NCBI GenBank assembly: GCA_947489315.1 | Contig: CANLCX010000004.1 | Location: 186,001 to 250,000, forward strand | Direction of reading: 5' to 3' | Length of the DNA: 64,000 bases | DNA from: an uncultured Sphingomonadaceae bacterium | GTDB lineage: Bacteria > Pseudomonadota > Alphaproteobacteria > Sphingomonadales > Sphingomonadaceae | Shown: piece by piece, positions 1 to 14,400 of the stretch | Numbering within the stretch: the stretch's first letter is position 1 | Layout: each line of letters starts with the position of its first letter | Program-made: the position numbers and the translations under genes | The notes under the pieces: generated by a model | Told to the model about the DNA's origin: nothing | What the model saw: only the letters and a program-made list of their open reading frames with translations | Databases searched by the model: none

Positions 1-1846
1 CTGATGCCTGTTCTTCCGGGATTGAGGCAAAGGGAACGCCGTCCGCTGTTTCTGTATCCAAAATGCTACCGTTCAATTCGAGATACCAGTCGCCCAGTGT
101 CGTCTGTGCTTGCATTTCAAAGCCTTTGACCGCGCCAACACCTTCTTGCTGGCTATCCGGTTGATTGATCAGCGAGGATGGATTGGGCAGATTGGATTCT
201 TCAATATCGAAATAGGCAAATGTTATATAGGTTTGCGTTCCGGGCGGTTGATATTTTACGCCTACTTCCCATTGCTTTCCCTCCCTTGGTTTGAGTGGGT
301 CAGCGGTTAGACCGTCGGTTCCAATTACTGGCTCAAACGATTCTGCAAAGCTGACATAGGGAGAAATGCCGCCATCAAATGCATAAAGCGCGCCCACGCT
401 GAATGATAGGGCGTCATCCTTTTGAATGCTGCTTTCGCTCTCGGTTTTGCTGTCGTCGTAACGCAAGCCAAAATTAAGTTTGAGATCACCGATGGACATC
501 TGGTTGTTGAGATAGAGACCATAATCGTCGGTTTTCGTATCACCGACATCAAAGAAACTAGCATCGTCGAACAACGCGGGCGGAACATTTCCATAAACGG
601 GGTTATAGATATTGATGGCACCAAAGCTGCGCGTTGCAGGATCGCTCAGGAAAATCACCTCGTTGCCGGTTTTCACATTTTGATAGGCAACACCGCCGAA
701 TAGTTCATGTTCAATCGGTCCGGTATTAAACGCCCAGCGGGCACGCAGATCAAAGGCGGCCTGTTTGGAAAAGGCATTGCTGCGAAAAAATGTCCGCCCA
801 CCATCGCCGTTTGCGTCCACGCGAGGAGGACCCACCGCGCCGAGAAAATCAATATAGGATTGTCGGTAATCGACATCCGCATCTTTATATCGGAAAATGC
901 CATCAATCGAAAAATTGCCGGTAAAGCTATGGCTGGCGAGCAGGCTTACTAAAGTAGAGTTGGTATCATAGCGGTTAAAACCCGGATCACCGAGATAAGT
1001 ATCGAGCTCCACCTTATCACCCGAACTATTTACGCAGACAGCAGCCGGTGTAATGGTAACGTCACCGCTCGCGCAGCCAGTGCCGGTTAGCGGCAAAAAT
1101 TGCTGGGCCGTATCGCTGTCACGATCGACATATTCGAGCATTGCTGTCAGGCGGGTTTGGCCATCATCATAGGTTATCGATGGCATCGCGATGATGGCAT
1201 CGTCTTGGACAAAATTAATCTGCGTGTCTGATTCCCGGTATAGCCCAACAAATCGCACGAAGAGATTATCGGCCACCTGTGCATTCAGGTCGGTCGCGGT
1301 CTGGTAGCGGTCAAATGTACCGACATCAAAGACGACTTCGCTTTGCTTATCAGGGCCGGCCAGTTTGGAAACTGCGTTCACAATGCCGCCAGGTGTGCCC
1401 TTGCCATAGAGAACTGACGCAGGCCCTTTAAGAATCTCGACCTGCTCCAGAACATAAACGTCGGAGCGGGTGTTGTTGTAAAAACCAAACAGAACTTGCT
1501 GGCCATCGCGATATTCGGCGGCATCAAAGCCGCGAACCTGCGGAAAATCTCCGCGCGTCGCAAAACCAAATGTGTCCCCGATCACACCAGGAACATAATT
1601 CAGAACATCATCAAGGGTCAGAGCGCCTTTATCGCGAAACTGTTCCTCCGTTTCGATTGTGACTGAACGTGCTGTCTCCACTATAGGTGTGGCAGATTTT
1701 AAAGCGCCAAAGTCTGATAGCTGACCCGTTACGATGATTACATCCTCATCATCAGATGCGTCATTACGATCGCCAGTGATATTCTGTGCATAGGCTGCCG
1801 AAGACATTGCCAAAGCCGATGTTATCAGGAGAAGTCTTTTTACCAT
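1..1846 (-). CDS. TonB-dependent siderophore receptor (3' end outside window)
   Basis: Outer-membrane TonB-dependent receptor of the ferric-siderophore type; about 615 codons are present and the C-terminal strands run off the left edge. The reverse-strand ATG at 1846 begins a signal peptide (MVKRLLLITSALAMSSAAYAQ). A TonB-box-like VIIVTGQ follows near residue 37, then a plug domain with VEQVEILKGPASVLYGKG and GGIVNAVSK, as in FhuA/FpvA-type siderophore receptors. The barrel region has the usual Tyr/Asp-rich alternating strands (for example LNFGLRYDDSKTES and FAESFEPVIGTDGL). A Fur-box-like sequence about 55 bases upstream supports iron-responsive control. The substrate cannot be told from sequence. 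The family call is secure, the substrate class is an inference. Confidence 0.93.
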   Translation of the reverse strand, partial: MVKRLLLITSALAMSSAAYAQNITGDRNDASDDEDVIIVTGQLSDFGALKSATPIVETARSVTIETEEQFRDKGALTLDDVLNYVPGVIGDTFGFATRGDFPQVRGFDAAEYRDGQQVLFGFYNNTRSDVYVLEQVEILKGPASVLYGKGTPGGIVNAVSKLAGPDKQSEVVFDVGTFDRYQTATDLNAQVADNLFVRFVGLYRESDTQINFVQDDAIIAMPSITYDDGQTRLTAMLEYVDRDSDTAQQFLPLTGTGCASGDVTITPAAVCVNSSGDKVELDTYLGDPGFNRYDTNSTLVSLLASHSFTGNFSIDGIFRYKDADVDYRQSYIDFLGAVGPPRVDANGDGGRTFFRSNAFSKQAAFDLRARWAFNTGPIEHELFGGVAYQNVKTGNEVIFLSDPATRSFGAINIYNPVYGNVPPALFDDASFFDVGDTKTDDYGLYLNNQMSIGDLKLNFGLRYDDSKTESESSIQKDDALSFSVGALYAFDGGISPYVSFAESFEPVIGTDGLTADPLKPREGKQWEVGVKYQPPGTQTYITFAYFDIEESNLPNPSSLINQPDSQQEGVGAVKGFEMQAQTTLGDWYLELNGSILDTETADGVPFASIPEEQAS

Positions 1847-2471
1847 GTCGGTCCCTCTGTTCCAATTCGTAGAGCGCATAAGTGGCCGATATAAATATGT
1901 AAATAAGAATCATTATCATTAGCATTAAGGCTATGATTTAGGAGGGAAAGTATTTTGAGTTGGCACGAGCCAGCATGAATCGGCGGTCGCGAAGTTCGCG
2001 GTTGGCACCGGGGTTTTGCTCTAATCGATGCGCAATCGACAAACATGTTAATCGAGCGTGAGTAGGAATGCGACCAGATTGCCCAGCAAATCCGTGCAGC
2101 CGATAAGTCGCCCGATATCTAAGTCTGGATTTTGGGTGTTTGGTTTAGTACGGACTATTCAAAGACGAAATATCGGTAAGTAATTTCTAGATTTATTACA
2201 ATTAATAATTATTCTATTAAATATTATTATTAAATAAATAGAAAAATTCTCATCATCCTGATTCTGATACATGCTGCCGGGGGCAATCCTCGGCAACACA
2301 AGAATTTACATTATCCTTGAAAGTCCGGGATTTTTGGGGTTGCAGCGCCCTGCGCATCTCTGTTAACCGTAAATCCTAACAAATCGGTCTGGGGCATTGG
2401 CTATTTGTTTTGTTTCAAGCTGTTATGGCGCAATAACAATACAAGACCAACGTATCTGTTCGGAGAGTTAG
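1847..2471. other. Divergent intergenic region, AT-rich core
   Basis: This 625-base gap separates the leftward receptor from the rightward giant-protein gene and must hold both promoters. Apart from the Fur-like site, the obvious feature is a strongly AT-rich stretch at about 2180-2250, possibly a curved or silenced promoter upstream element. A GGAGAG Shine-Dalgarno precedes the ATG at 2472. I see no convincing gene or structured RNA in it. Confidence 0.5.
1902..1921. promoter_or_regulatory. Fur-box-like operator upstream of the TonB receptor
   Basis: The sequence AATAAGAATCATTATCATTA closely resembles the classical Fur consensus built from GATAAT/ATTATC units. It lies about 55 bases upstream of the receptor start, within the likely promoter region. 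Fur repression under iron-replete conditions is the established behaviour of such sites; binding here is inferred. Confidence 0.7.
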
Positions 2472-5400
2472 ATGGCCAAGCAACCCAGGAATTCGCAGTC
2501 TCATTTTATTGCGCTTGAGCCGCGAATGATGTTTGATGGTGCTGCGGTTATGACTGCAGCGGCGACTTTAACATCGGTTGACGCGCTAGAAAATGGATCG
2601 TCGCTCTCTCATCTTTTTTCCGCCGACAATAATGGCCTGACCGGTGACGGCGTTCCGAATATTGGCCTCGTACCGCCGACTACAGTAGATCCAAATATCA
2701 TGAATGGTAGCACCGACCTAGTGACGGTAGAAATCACTCCTGAGAGTGGAGAAGAGGCGTTTTCCAGTGGTTTAGTTTCCGATTTTAATAGCAGTGATAT
2801 CGTTGAAGCGCGGCCAATCAATTCAATAGATGGAGAGGCCATATCAGATGACGTAGAGGCCTTTTCTATGGTCATTGCTGAGCCTGCATCATCGCTGTCC
2901 ATTGCGGAGACAGTGCTTACCGTTCCTGTAAATAATGATCCGATCCTTTTGCCGGTTGATCCTGTCGATCAGCCTTCAAATATTTCAGAGAATATTACTG
3001 TAAAAGAGCAGATTATTTCAAAAGAAACCGTTTCTGGCAGTTCAGTTGGTAACGCGACGATTGCTGATGGCGCCAAGGATAGCGGAGCGATCAACGATAA
3101 TATTGCGCATCAGGATGCCTTGCAGCCGGACCTTATTTCCTATGACATCAGGGAACCCGGCGTCCGGCCTGCCGATTTCCGGGACTATTTCATTATCGAT
3201 GATAATGATTCCCGTTCTGCGATAGCGCTGGCGTGGCGTGACTATCAGTCGACCCTGGCGGATGATGTGCTGGTCCAGCAGGACTCAGCGGTAGCCAGTC
3301 AGGATTATATTTTCATCGACACCAACGTCGAAAATTATCAAGAGCTAGCCGAGACCTGGGCGGACAAGGGCGTCATTGTCTTGATTGACGGTAATAGCGA
3401 TGGGGTCGACCAGATCATGACCGCGCTGGCCGGTGTAGATAATATTGGCGCGATCCATCTGGTTAGCCATGGTGATGAGGGCGTGTTCTGGCTTGGTACG
3501 ACACAGATTGATAGCGCTTCGGTATCTGGCGCTCTGGCATCGTCGCTGGCGTCTATTGGTGCAAAGCTCTCTGCCGATGGTGACATATTAATTTATGGCT
3601 GCGATGTCGGTGCGGATGAAGCCGGTCAACAGTTGATGAATGCGCTGGCGGCGGCAACCGGCGCGGATATTGCGGCTTCGATAGACGATACCGGCAGCAT
3701 ATTGCGCGGTGGTGACTGGACGCTGGAAAACCGGCTGGGCAGTGTTGAGGCGGCTTCGCTGGTCGCGCGTGATTGGGACGGCTTGCTCGCGACAACTTCG
3801 ATTTCGATACAGTCTGGTAATCCTGATGTTGTAAACGGAAACGGTGTTCCGGTTAGCAGTGGTACGCGCGTTGGCGAAAATGCAACTGCGACATGGACCA
3901 ATGCCGGCACGTTTAACGGGCAGCAATTCAGCCTTCGCGCCACGATTGTTTCTATCAGCGCCAATGACAACATAACTTTTAGCACTTCTGGCGATGACCC
4001 TGGCTTCTTGTTGCGGGCGTTTGGCACACCTACTACGGCTACGGCCGAAGTTCGCTGGGATATTTTCTACACCAATAGCGGTGCGCCGATTAATATTGAT
4101 GTCTCTTTCACGGTTGCTGATATTGATGGCACTAGCGGCGATCCAAGAAGCCGCGAATGGGTGACTGTCGATACGGATACCTTGTCCTCTTTTCAAAATG
4201 CCGGTCCATCTGACATTGAATTCGACACCAGCATTCCAGGCGAAGTCACCGCTTCCGGTACCCAGGACGAAGGGGGCGACCCCAGCTCCGCAGCGCGGTT
4301 TAACTGGCTGGATACCAGCAGCTTCACCATCACCTATAATCTCAATCCTTTTGCTGCCAGTGCGGCCGGTTTCAGCCATGATGGCGATCTGGATTTTAAT
4401 CTCGGTACGGGTGGTACGACAGTTTCCATACCGCGGCTGGATCTCGACCGTAATGACAGTACGGCCAGCGGCTCCGCCTATAAAGGCACTTATGTTGAAA
4501 ATGCTGCGGGAACGGGAATTGTTGACCGGGATGTCCGAATTACCAATCCTGACGGCCAGGTGCAAAGCGCTATTGTAACGCTCACAAATGCCCAGGCGGG
4601 CGACCGTCTGCTAGTCAATGGATCAGCGGCAGCATCAGGCACGGTCAATGGGATCAGCTACACCCGGACAGATAGCGGCGTCGAGTTGACCGGTGCGGCA
4701 AATGCCAATGCCTATCGCAATGCACTGCGCGCGATCACCTTCGAAAATACCACCGAGCGGCCATCTGAGATCGATCGCAATATCAATATCAGCTTCGCCA
4801 ACGGGGCGCTAAGCTCCAATGTCGCGACCTCGACCATCAGCGTCGTTGAGATTAATGACCCACCGACGGCAGTCAATGATGCGACTCAAACTACCAATGA
4901 AAGCACAGCGATTAACAATATCGATGTGCTGGCGAATGATTTTGATGGGGATGGCGATACACTGTCTGTCGTTTCGGCAAGTGCGGCCAATGGCACGGTG
5001 GTGATCAATGGCGATGGCACATTAAACTACACGCCGAATAACGGGTTTTCTGGGACCGATACGGTCACCTATATGATCAGCGATGGTCGTGGCGGCACTG
5101 CGACCGCGACGTTTGATGTGACAGTAGCAGCGGTGAATGATCCGCCGGTGCCGGTAGGCAGTCTGCCTCCGCAGAGTAATATCGACGCCGCGCAGGGTAT
5201 TTTCGTTGGAACGTCACAGGGGTTTAGCGATCCGGACAATGGTTTTGGTGAGCTCAGCTACTCGGCCACCGGCTTGCCACCTGGCCTGTCGATCAACGCG
5301 AATACCGGTGCGATTACCGGTACGATAGACAATAGCGCCAGCCAGGGTGGTTCCGGCGGCGTCTATAATATCGTTGTGACAGCGACGGACCCGGATGGTG

Positions 5401-8400
5401 AGGCAGCAACGCAGAGCTTTGCCTGGACGATCACCAACCCGCCGCCGCAAGCCAATAATGATGGCGGCTCGACTAATGAAGATACGCCGATTACAGTCAA
5501 TGTGCTGGCCAATGACCAGGACCCTGATGGTGATGATCTGACCGTGATTTCCGCAAGCGCGCCCAATGGTACGGTGGTGATCAATGCGGATGGCACGCTG
5601 ACCTATACTCCCAACGCAAATTTCAATGGCAATGATGTCATCACCTATACCATCAGCGATGGTGAGGGCGGAACGGATACTGCGGTCTATACGTTGTTTG
5701 TTAACGCGGTGAATGACGGGCCAGAGGCGGTCGGTTCGTTACCGCCGCAGACTAATGTCGATGCCGATGGCGGTGTGAGCGTGGCGACGGCGAGCGGCTT
5801 TAGTGATATTGATGGTCCGGCGATAGGTTACAGCGCCGCAGGACTACCTCCGGGGCTTTCGATCAATTTCAACACCGGTGAAATTACCGGCACGATTGAC
5901 AATAGCGCGAGCCAAGGCGGCACCAATGGCGTCTATACCGTTACCATAACGGCCACTGATTTTCAGGGCACGCCTGCTACCCAGAGTTTTGCCTGGACCG
6001 TGACCAATCCCGGGCCGACTGCGGCTAATGACACCGCGTCGACCGATGAAGACACAGCGGTTACCGTCAATGTTCTGGCCAATGATAATGATCCGGATGG
6101 CGATGACCTGAATGTTACTGCGGCCAGTGCTGTAAACGGCACCGTGGTGGTCAATCCCGATGGGACGATTACCTATACGCCCAATACCGGGTTTAATGGC
6201 ACCGACACGATCACCTATACGATTAGTGACGGCGAAGGCGGCACAGCGACTGCGACAGTTGATGTCACGATTGCAGCCGTCAATGATGCGCCGACGCCGG
6301 TGGGTAGCTTGCCGCCGCAGACCAATGTGGATGCGGATACAGGGATCAGCATCGCGACCGCTGGCGGCTTTACCGACAGCGATGATGCGACATTGGATTA
6401 TACAGTGTCCGGCTTGCCAGCGGGCCTTAGCATTGATGCAAATACCGGCGAGATTACCGGAACGATTGATCGCTCCGCCAGTCAAGGCGGCTCTAACGGC
6501 GTTTATACCGTGACTGTTACGGCGACTGATGCCGGTGGGCTTAGCACGACACAGACTTTTAGCTGGACGGTGACCAACCCGGGACCGGTTGCGGTCGATG
6601 ATACGGCCAGCACCAATGAAGACACGCCGGTCCTTATTGATGTATTACCAAATGACAGCGACCCGGACGGAGATCCAATTACATTGATCGCTGCGGCTGC
6701 GACGGTTGGGCAAGCCACTGTGGTTGGCAATCAGGTCAATTATGTTCCTCCGGCAAATTTCAACGGCACCGCGACCATCACTTATACAATTAGTGATGGC
6801 GAAGGCGGCACGGCAACAGCGACTATTACGGTTACGGTCACGCCCGAGAATGATGCGCCAGTAGGCACAGCACTGCCGCCGCAGGATACCGAAGACGGAG
6901 CAGTGATTTCCGTTCCGGTTGCGGCTAATTTTACCGATGTCGATGGCGATACGCTGACCTTTGCGGCAGCGGACTTGCCACCCGGTCTGTCGATTGATCC
7001 GGATAGCGGTGTCATTTCCGGCACCATCGACAATAGCGCCAGCCAGACGGGTGGCGGTGTCTATACCGCGACCATCACCGTTTCTGACGGCAATGGTGGC
7101 ACGACCACACAGACCATAACCTTCAATGTCACCAATCCCGGTCCAACAGCTGTCGATGACAGCGCGTCCACCGATGAAGATGTGCCGGTAACGATTTCAC
7201 CTTTGGCCAATGACAGCGATCCTGATGGCGATGATCTGACGATAACCGCGGCCGATGCCGTGAACGGCAGCGTAACTGTCAATCCCGATGGTACGGTGAC
7301 TTACACGCCTAATCCCGGTTTTAACGGTACCGATACAATCACTTATGAGATTTCGGATGGTGAGGGCGGAACTTCCATAGCCGAAATTACGGTTACGGTC
7401 GCAGACGTTAATGACACTCCAACGGTCAGTGGCAGCATCGGTGACCAGACCAATCTCGATAGTCAGGTAATCAACTTGCCGGTCGCTGGCGCGTTTACTG
7501 ATCCCGATGGGGACGCGTTGTCTTATACCGCCACTGGTCTGCCTGCAGGCCTAACCATCGATCCGGCCACTGGTGTTATCTCTGGCACGATTGACCGCAG
7601 CGCTAGCCAGGTAAATGGCGGCGTGTATGCGATTACCGTGACCGCTGATGATGGTCGTGGCGGCACGGTGTCCACGACTTTCGAATGGACAGTCACCAAT
7701 CCAGCGCCTGTGGCGAGCAATGACAGCGTAACCACCGATGAGGATACGGACGTCAATATTGCGGTGCTGACCAATGATGCCGATGCTGACGGCGATCCGC
7801 TCACGATCACCGAGGCCGAGGCTGGTAACGGCACCGTTACGATCAATCCTGATGGTACGCTGGCTTATTCGCCCAACGCCAATTTCAATGGTGAAGATAC
7901 GATCATCTATACGATCAGCGATGGCGAGGGCGGTTTCTCTACCGCGACCGTCACGGTCACCGTCACGCCAGTCAATGATGGGCCAACCACGGTTGGTCTT
8001 GCCAACCAAAATGGCGAAGATGGTGCAGATGTATCTATCCCGACAGCGCAGGGTTTTGATGATATTGATGGCGATGACCTGACCTTCACGGCGTCTGGCC
8101 TGCCGCCGACGCTGTTCATCGATCCGGATACCGGATTGATTACCGGGACGCTGGATTCCGATAGCTCGGTCAACGGGCCCTTTGTTGTGACCGTGACGGC
8201 GACCGATCCATCGGGCGAATCCGTGTCCACCACCTTTGTCTATTCAATACAGAATATCCCGCCGATTGCGGTGAATGATGTGGCCACTACACCGGAAGAT
8301 ACGCCGGTTACGGTCGCGGTGCTCACCAATGATAGCGATCCCGATGGCGATACGCTGTTCATCACGGCAGCAAGCACGCCGGACGGAACGGTTGTCGTCA

Positions 8401-11400
8401 ATCCGGATGGGACGCTGACCTTTACTCCAGCGGAAAATTTCAACGGGCAGGCGGTTGTTAGCTATACCATCTCGGATGGTCAGGGCGGTACCGCCACGGC
8501 GACGCTGACGGTCGATGTGGTTGCGGTCAATGACGCACCGGAATCATTGCCGATCCCGGATGTCACCAATGAAGACAACCAATCGGTTTCCGTCGACACG
8601 GGCAGCTTCTTTAGTGATCTGGATGGCGATACGCTGACCTTTGGTGTCACTGGTTTACCCGATGGTCTTAGCATCGACCCGGCCACTGGCATTATCAGCG
8701 GAACGATTGACCGTGATGCCAGCCAGCCTAATGGCGGCGTCTATTCGGTCACCGTGACCGGTACCGACCCCGACGGCCTGACCACAAGCCAGACCTTTAC
8801 CTGGACCGTGACCAACCCAGCCCCGACGGCTGTCAATGACACGGCCACCACCGATGAAGACACGTCAGTCGACATAAATGTTCTTGCCAATGACACTGAT
8901 CCGGATGGCGATCCGCTGACCGTGACCATGGCTACTGCGCTGAACGGTACCGTGACTATCGCTCCTGACGGCACACTGACCTATGTGCCGGATGCCAACT
9001 TTAATGGCAGCGATACGATTACCTATGTGATTAGCGATGGCAATGGCGGGACGTCGACCGCTGCGGTGGATGTGACCGTCAATGCGGTAAACGATCCGCC
9101 GGTTGCCGTCGATGATGTTGCGACCACGAATGAAGATACGCCGGTCACGATCGGTGTGCTCGGCAATGATACCGACATCGACGGCGATCCACTGACGGTG
9201 ACAGCCGCCACATCGCCTGATGGTACAGTCGTGATCAATCCCGATGGTACGATCACTTTCACGCCAAACCCGAATTTCAACGGCCCTACCACGATCAGCT
9301 ATACGATCAGCGATGGCAATGGCGGAACCTCCACCGCGACCGTTTCGGTCACTGTCGACGCCGTGAATGATCCACCGGTTGCCAATATGGACAGCGCGAC
9401 CACGGATGAGGATACGCCGGTTGATATCGCGGTCCTGACCAATGATACCGATGTGGACGGCGACCCCCTAAACGTGACGGCGGCCGATGCGCCCAATGGC
9501 ACGGTGACGATTAATCCCGACGGCACAGTGACTTATGTCCCTGATCCTGACTTTAATGGTGTCGATACCATCACCTATACGATCAGCGATGGTCAGGGCG
9601 GATTCTCCACCTCTACCGTTGAAGTGACCGTGACGGCGGTCAATGATGCCCCTGTTACAACACCGATAGCACCACAAAATGACAATGATGCGGATGTGAT
9701 CAATGTTTCGGTCGCCAGCAATTTCACCGATGTCGATGGCGACACCTTAATCTTCACCGCAATGGGATTGCCGCTCGGTCTGTCGATTGATGACGCTGGC
9801 AATATTACCGGCACAATTGATCCTGACGCTTCACAAGGCGGCCCCGGTTCGGATGGTATCTACAGCGTCACGGTAACCGCTGATGATGGCAATGGCGGTA
9901 CCGTGAGCCAGACGTTCGTCTGGGAAGTGAACAACCCGGCGCCAGTGGCGACAGATGACGTTGCTACGACCGATGAAGACACGCCGGTTATCATTCCGGT
10001 TTTAGCCAACGATAATGATCCCGATGGCGATGCGCTTAGCGTGACATCGGCCACTGCTTCCAATGGCCTGGTCACGATCAATCCAGACGGCACGATTACC
10101 TATACGCCCAATCCAGATTTCAACGGCACCGACACAATCACCTACACGATCAGTGACGGCAATGGTGGCACCTCGACCGCGACGGTTGAAGTAACTGTCG
10201 CGCCCGTCAATGACGCGCCCGTCGCGTCTAGCCCGCTGCCAAATGTCACAGGCGTTGATGGCGAGATGCCTTCAATCCCGACCGCTGGCAATTTCAGCGA
10301 TGTTGATGGCGATATATTGACCTTTACGGCAGCTGGCCTTCCCGCCGGCCTTTCGATTGATCCGGACACAGGACTGATCAGCGGCACGATTGATAACCAA
10401 GCTAGCCAGGTGAATGGCGGCGTCTATACAGTTACAGTCACGGCTGATGACGGCAATGGCGGTACGGTGGATTCCACCTTTACCTATACCGTCACTAACC
10501 CTGCACCGACGGCGACCAATGATAGCGCGACCACCGATGAGGACACGCCAGTCGTCATCGATGTGCTCGCCAATGATAATGATCCCGATGGTGATGATCT
10601 GACCGTTACTGTAGCGAGTGCACCAAACGGCACGGTGGTGATCAATGCAGACAGCACGATCACCTACACACCCAACCAGGATTTCAACGGCACCGATACG
10701 ATCACATATACGATTAGTGACGGCAATGGCGGCACGTCCACCGCGACCGTCGACGTCACGGTCGCGCCGGTCAATGACGCCCCCGAAGTTGATATCCCGA
10801 TTGCCGATCTCAGCAACGAAGATGCAGATGTGATCTCTGTAGATATCAGTGATAAGTTTAGCGACCTTGATGGTGACACACTCACCTTCACCGCTGTCGG
10901 CCTGCCTGCTGGTCTGTCGATCGACGCCAATGGCCTGATCACCGGCACCATCGATAATCAGGCGAGCCAGGTGAATGGCGGCGTTTATACGATCACAATC
11001 AGCGCCGATGATGGCAATGGCGGAACTGTTGATGGTACCTTTACGTGGATTGTAACCAACCCGGCACCGACGGCTGTGAACGACACCGCTACTACCGACG
11101 AAGATACCCCGAGCGCCCCGATTGCCGTGCTCGCCAATGACAATGATCCTGATGGCGACACCTTGACGGTTACCAGCGCAACGGCCCCTAACGGCACAGT
11201 AGTTATCAATCCCGATGGCACCTTGGTTTATACGCCCGCAGCGAATTTCAATGGTATCGATACGATTACTTATTCGATCAGTGATGGCAATGGCGGCACA
11301 TCTACGGCAACCGTTGAAGTCACCGTTGTCGCGGTCAATGATGCACCGACGGCTGATCCACCGCTGAACAACCAGACCAATGATGATGCGGATGTGATCT

Positions 11401-14400
11401 CAGTCGATGTTAGCGGTAGTTTCGAAGATCTCGATGGTGATATGCTGACCTTTACGGCAGCTGGCCTGCCCGCAGGCTTGTCGATCGACATCAATGGCTT
11501 GATCACCGGAACAATTGATCCAGATGCCAGCCAGCTCAATGGCGGTGTCTATACGGTCACGGTTACCGCCGATGATGGTAATGGCGGTACGGTAGACTCG
11601 ATCTTTACCTGGACGGTGAATAACCCTCCACCGGTTGCAGACAATGATACGGCAACCACCGCTGAAGATACTTCGGTCAACATTCCCGTGCTGACCAACG
11701 ATAGTGATCCCGATGGTGATACGCTGACGGTGATTTCCGCCGACAGTGCCAATGGCGTGGTTGTCATCGAAGCCGATGGGACAATAACCTATCAGCCGGA
11801 TCCGAACTTCACCGGCACCGATACAATTGTCTACACGATCAGCGACGGCAATGGCGGCACCGCAACAGCGACGGTTGAAGTGACCGTGACAGCGGTGAAC
11901 GATGCGCCGGAAACGGTTGGCTTGCCGGACTTGTTTGATTTGAATAACGAGGATATCGTTGTCCCGCTGGGATTGGCATTCAACGATGTCGATGATGCTA
12001 CCTTGATATATGATGTTATGGGACTGCCCGGCGGCCTGGTCTTTGATGTTGGCACGGGCGAGATCACTGGGACAATCGACGCAAACGCTTCGACGGCTGT
12101 CACCGACGGTGAATATACCGTCACCGTCACGGCCACCGACGCGGCGGGGCTTTTTGTCAGCACGACCTTTACCTGGACAATCGGCGGCCTGCCGCCGACC
12201 GCGATCAACGATAATTATGTCGGCACAGAGGACACGCTGATCAATCTTGATGTCCTGTCCAATGACACCGATCCCGACGGCGATCCGATGACTCCCATCG
12301 AGATCGTTTCGGCGGTAGCAACCAACGGCACAGCGGTCATATTGCCGGACGGCACCATCGACTTTACACCCGACCCCGATTTTAACGGCACGGCGACCGT
12401 CACCTATACGATTCAGGATATTAATGGCGAATTTGCTACCGCTGTAGCCACTATTGTTATTGATCCAGTCAATGATGCGCCGGATGGCACTATCCTGCCC
12501 AATCGCGATAGCGAAGACGGTGATGTCGTCAGTGCCGACTTCGGACCGTTGTTCAGCGATCCCGAAGGCGGCCTACTGACATTCACTGCCGCGAACCTGC
12601 CCGATGGTCTGTCCATCGACATGACAACCGGCGAGATTACCGGCACCATTGATCCCGACGCCAGTCAGGTGAATGGCGGCGTTTATCAGGTGGAAGTAAC
12701 CGCGATCGATGATGGCGGGCTGGAAACCACGCAGAGCTTTATCTGGACGATAACCAATCCCGGACCGACAGCCAATACCGACACGGCTTCGACCACCGAA
12801 GACACGCCAACTGCGCCGATTGATGTTCTGACCAATGACAATGATCCGGACGGCGATGACCTGACGGTCACGGCAGCGAGTGCGCCCAACGGCACCGTGG
12901 TGATCAATCCGGATGGAACGCTAACCTATACGCCGGATGCCAATTTCAATGGCATCGATACGATCACGTATCAGATTAGCGATGGCCAGGGTGGCAGCTC
13001 TACGTCCACCGTGACCGTAACTGTCGGCGCCGAAAATGATGATCCAACAGTGACGCCGCTGGCGGCACTGGGCAACGCGGATGCCGATGTTATCGGGATT
13101 GATGTCAGCGGGAGTTTTGACGATCTCGACGGTGATACACTGACCTTCACGCAAACGGGTCTGCCCCCGGGCCTCACCATTGATCCGGCTGGTAATATTA
13201 CCGGTACGATTGATCCTTCTGCTTCGCAGGGCGGCCCAAATGGTGATGGCATTTATAGCGTGACTATCACTGCCGATGATGGCTTTGGCGGAACGGTGTC
13301 CAGCACCTTTAGCTGGACCGTCACCAACCCGCCGCCGGTTGCCGTCAATGATGGCCCGATTGCGGTGACCGAAGACACGCCGCTGGATATCAATGTTCTG
13401 GGCAATGATACGGATCCCGATGGCGATACGCTGACCGTGACTTTGGCTACAGCGGGCAATGGCGAAGTGACGATTAATCCAGATGGCACAATCAACTATG
13501 TGCCGGACCCTGATTATAACGGCCCCGATACGATCACCTATACGATTAGCGACGGCAATGGCGGCACCTCTACAGCGACGTTTGAAATCAACGTTGGCGA
13601 GGTCAATGACGCACCCGTGGCTAGTCCGATCACCCCGCGCAACGATGTTGATGGGGCTATGGTTTCCGTGCCTGTGGCCGCCAACTTCTCAGACGTGGAT
13701 GGCGATACGCTTACCTTTACAGCAGCTGGACTGCCGCTTGGGCTCACCATCGACTCTAATACCGGTGTTATCTCTGGCACAATTGACAGCGATGCCAGTC
13801 AGCCAGCTGGCGGTGTCTATACGGTTGTTGTAACAGCTGATGACGGTAGAGGCGGCACAGTGGATCAGAGCTTTACCTGGACGATCACTAATCCGCCGCC
13901 GGTAGCTGTGAACGACACCGCATCGACGTCCGAAGACCTTCCGGTCAATATCCCGGTTCTTGGCAATGACAGCGATCCGGATGGCGATATGCTGACCGTT
14001 ACCACTGCCAGCGCGGCCAACGGCAGTGTCGTGATCCAGCCGGATGGTACAATTGATTACACCCCTAATCAGGATTTCAACGGCACCGACACAATCACTT
14101 ATACGATCAGTGATGGTAACGGCGGCACGGCTACCGCAACGGTGACGGTCACGGTTGGCGCGGTCAACGATCCACCTGTTGCGGTTGATGATGCGACTGT
14201 GACCGATGAGGAAACACCGGTCACGGTTCCAGTGCTGGCCAACGACAGCGATGTGGACGGCGATCCGCTAACGGTCACCACGGCCAGTGCGCCAAACGGC
14301 ACGGTCGTGATCAACCCCGACGGCACCGTAACCTATACGCCGGATCCCGATTTCAACGGCACGGATACAATCACCTATGTGATCAGCGACGGTCAAGGCG

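Noticed and set aside
3588-4565. 325-codon open frame on the reverse strand inside the giant gene, and dozens of shorter ones of 60-150 codons across 2.5-16.9 kb
   Set aside because: They mirror the codon bias of the repeat protein; low-complexity antisense translations, no ribosome sites, no recognisable domains.
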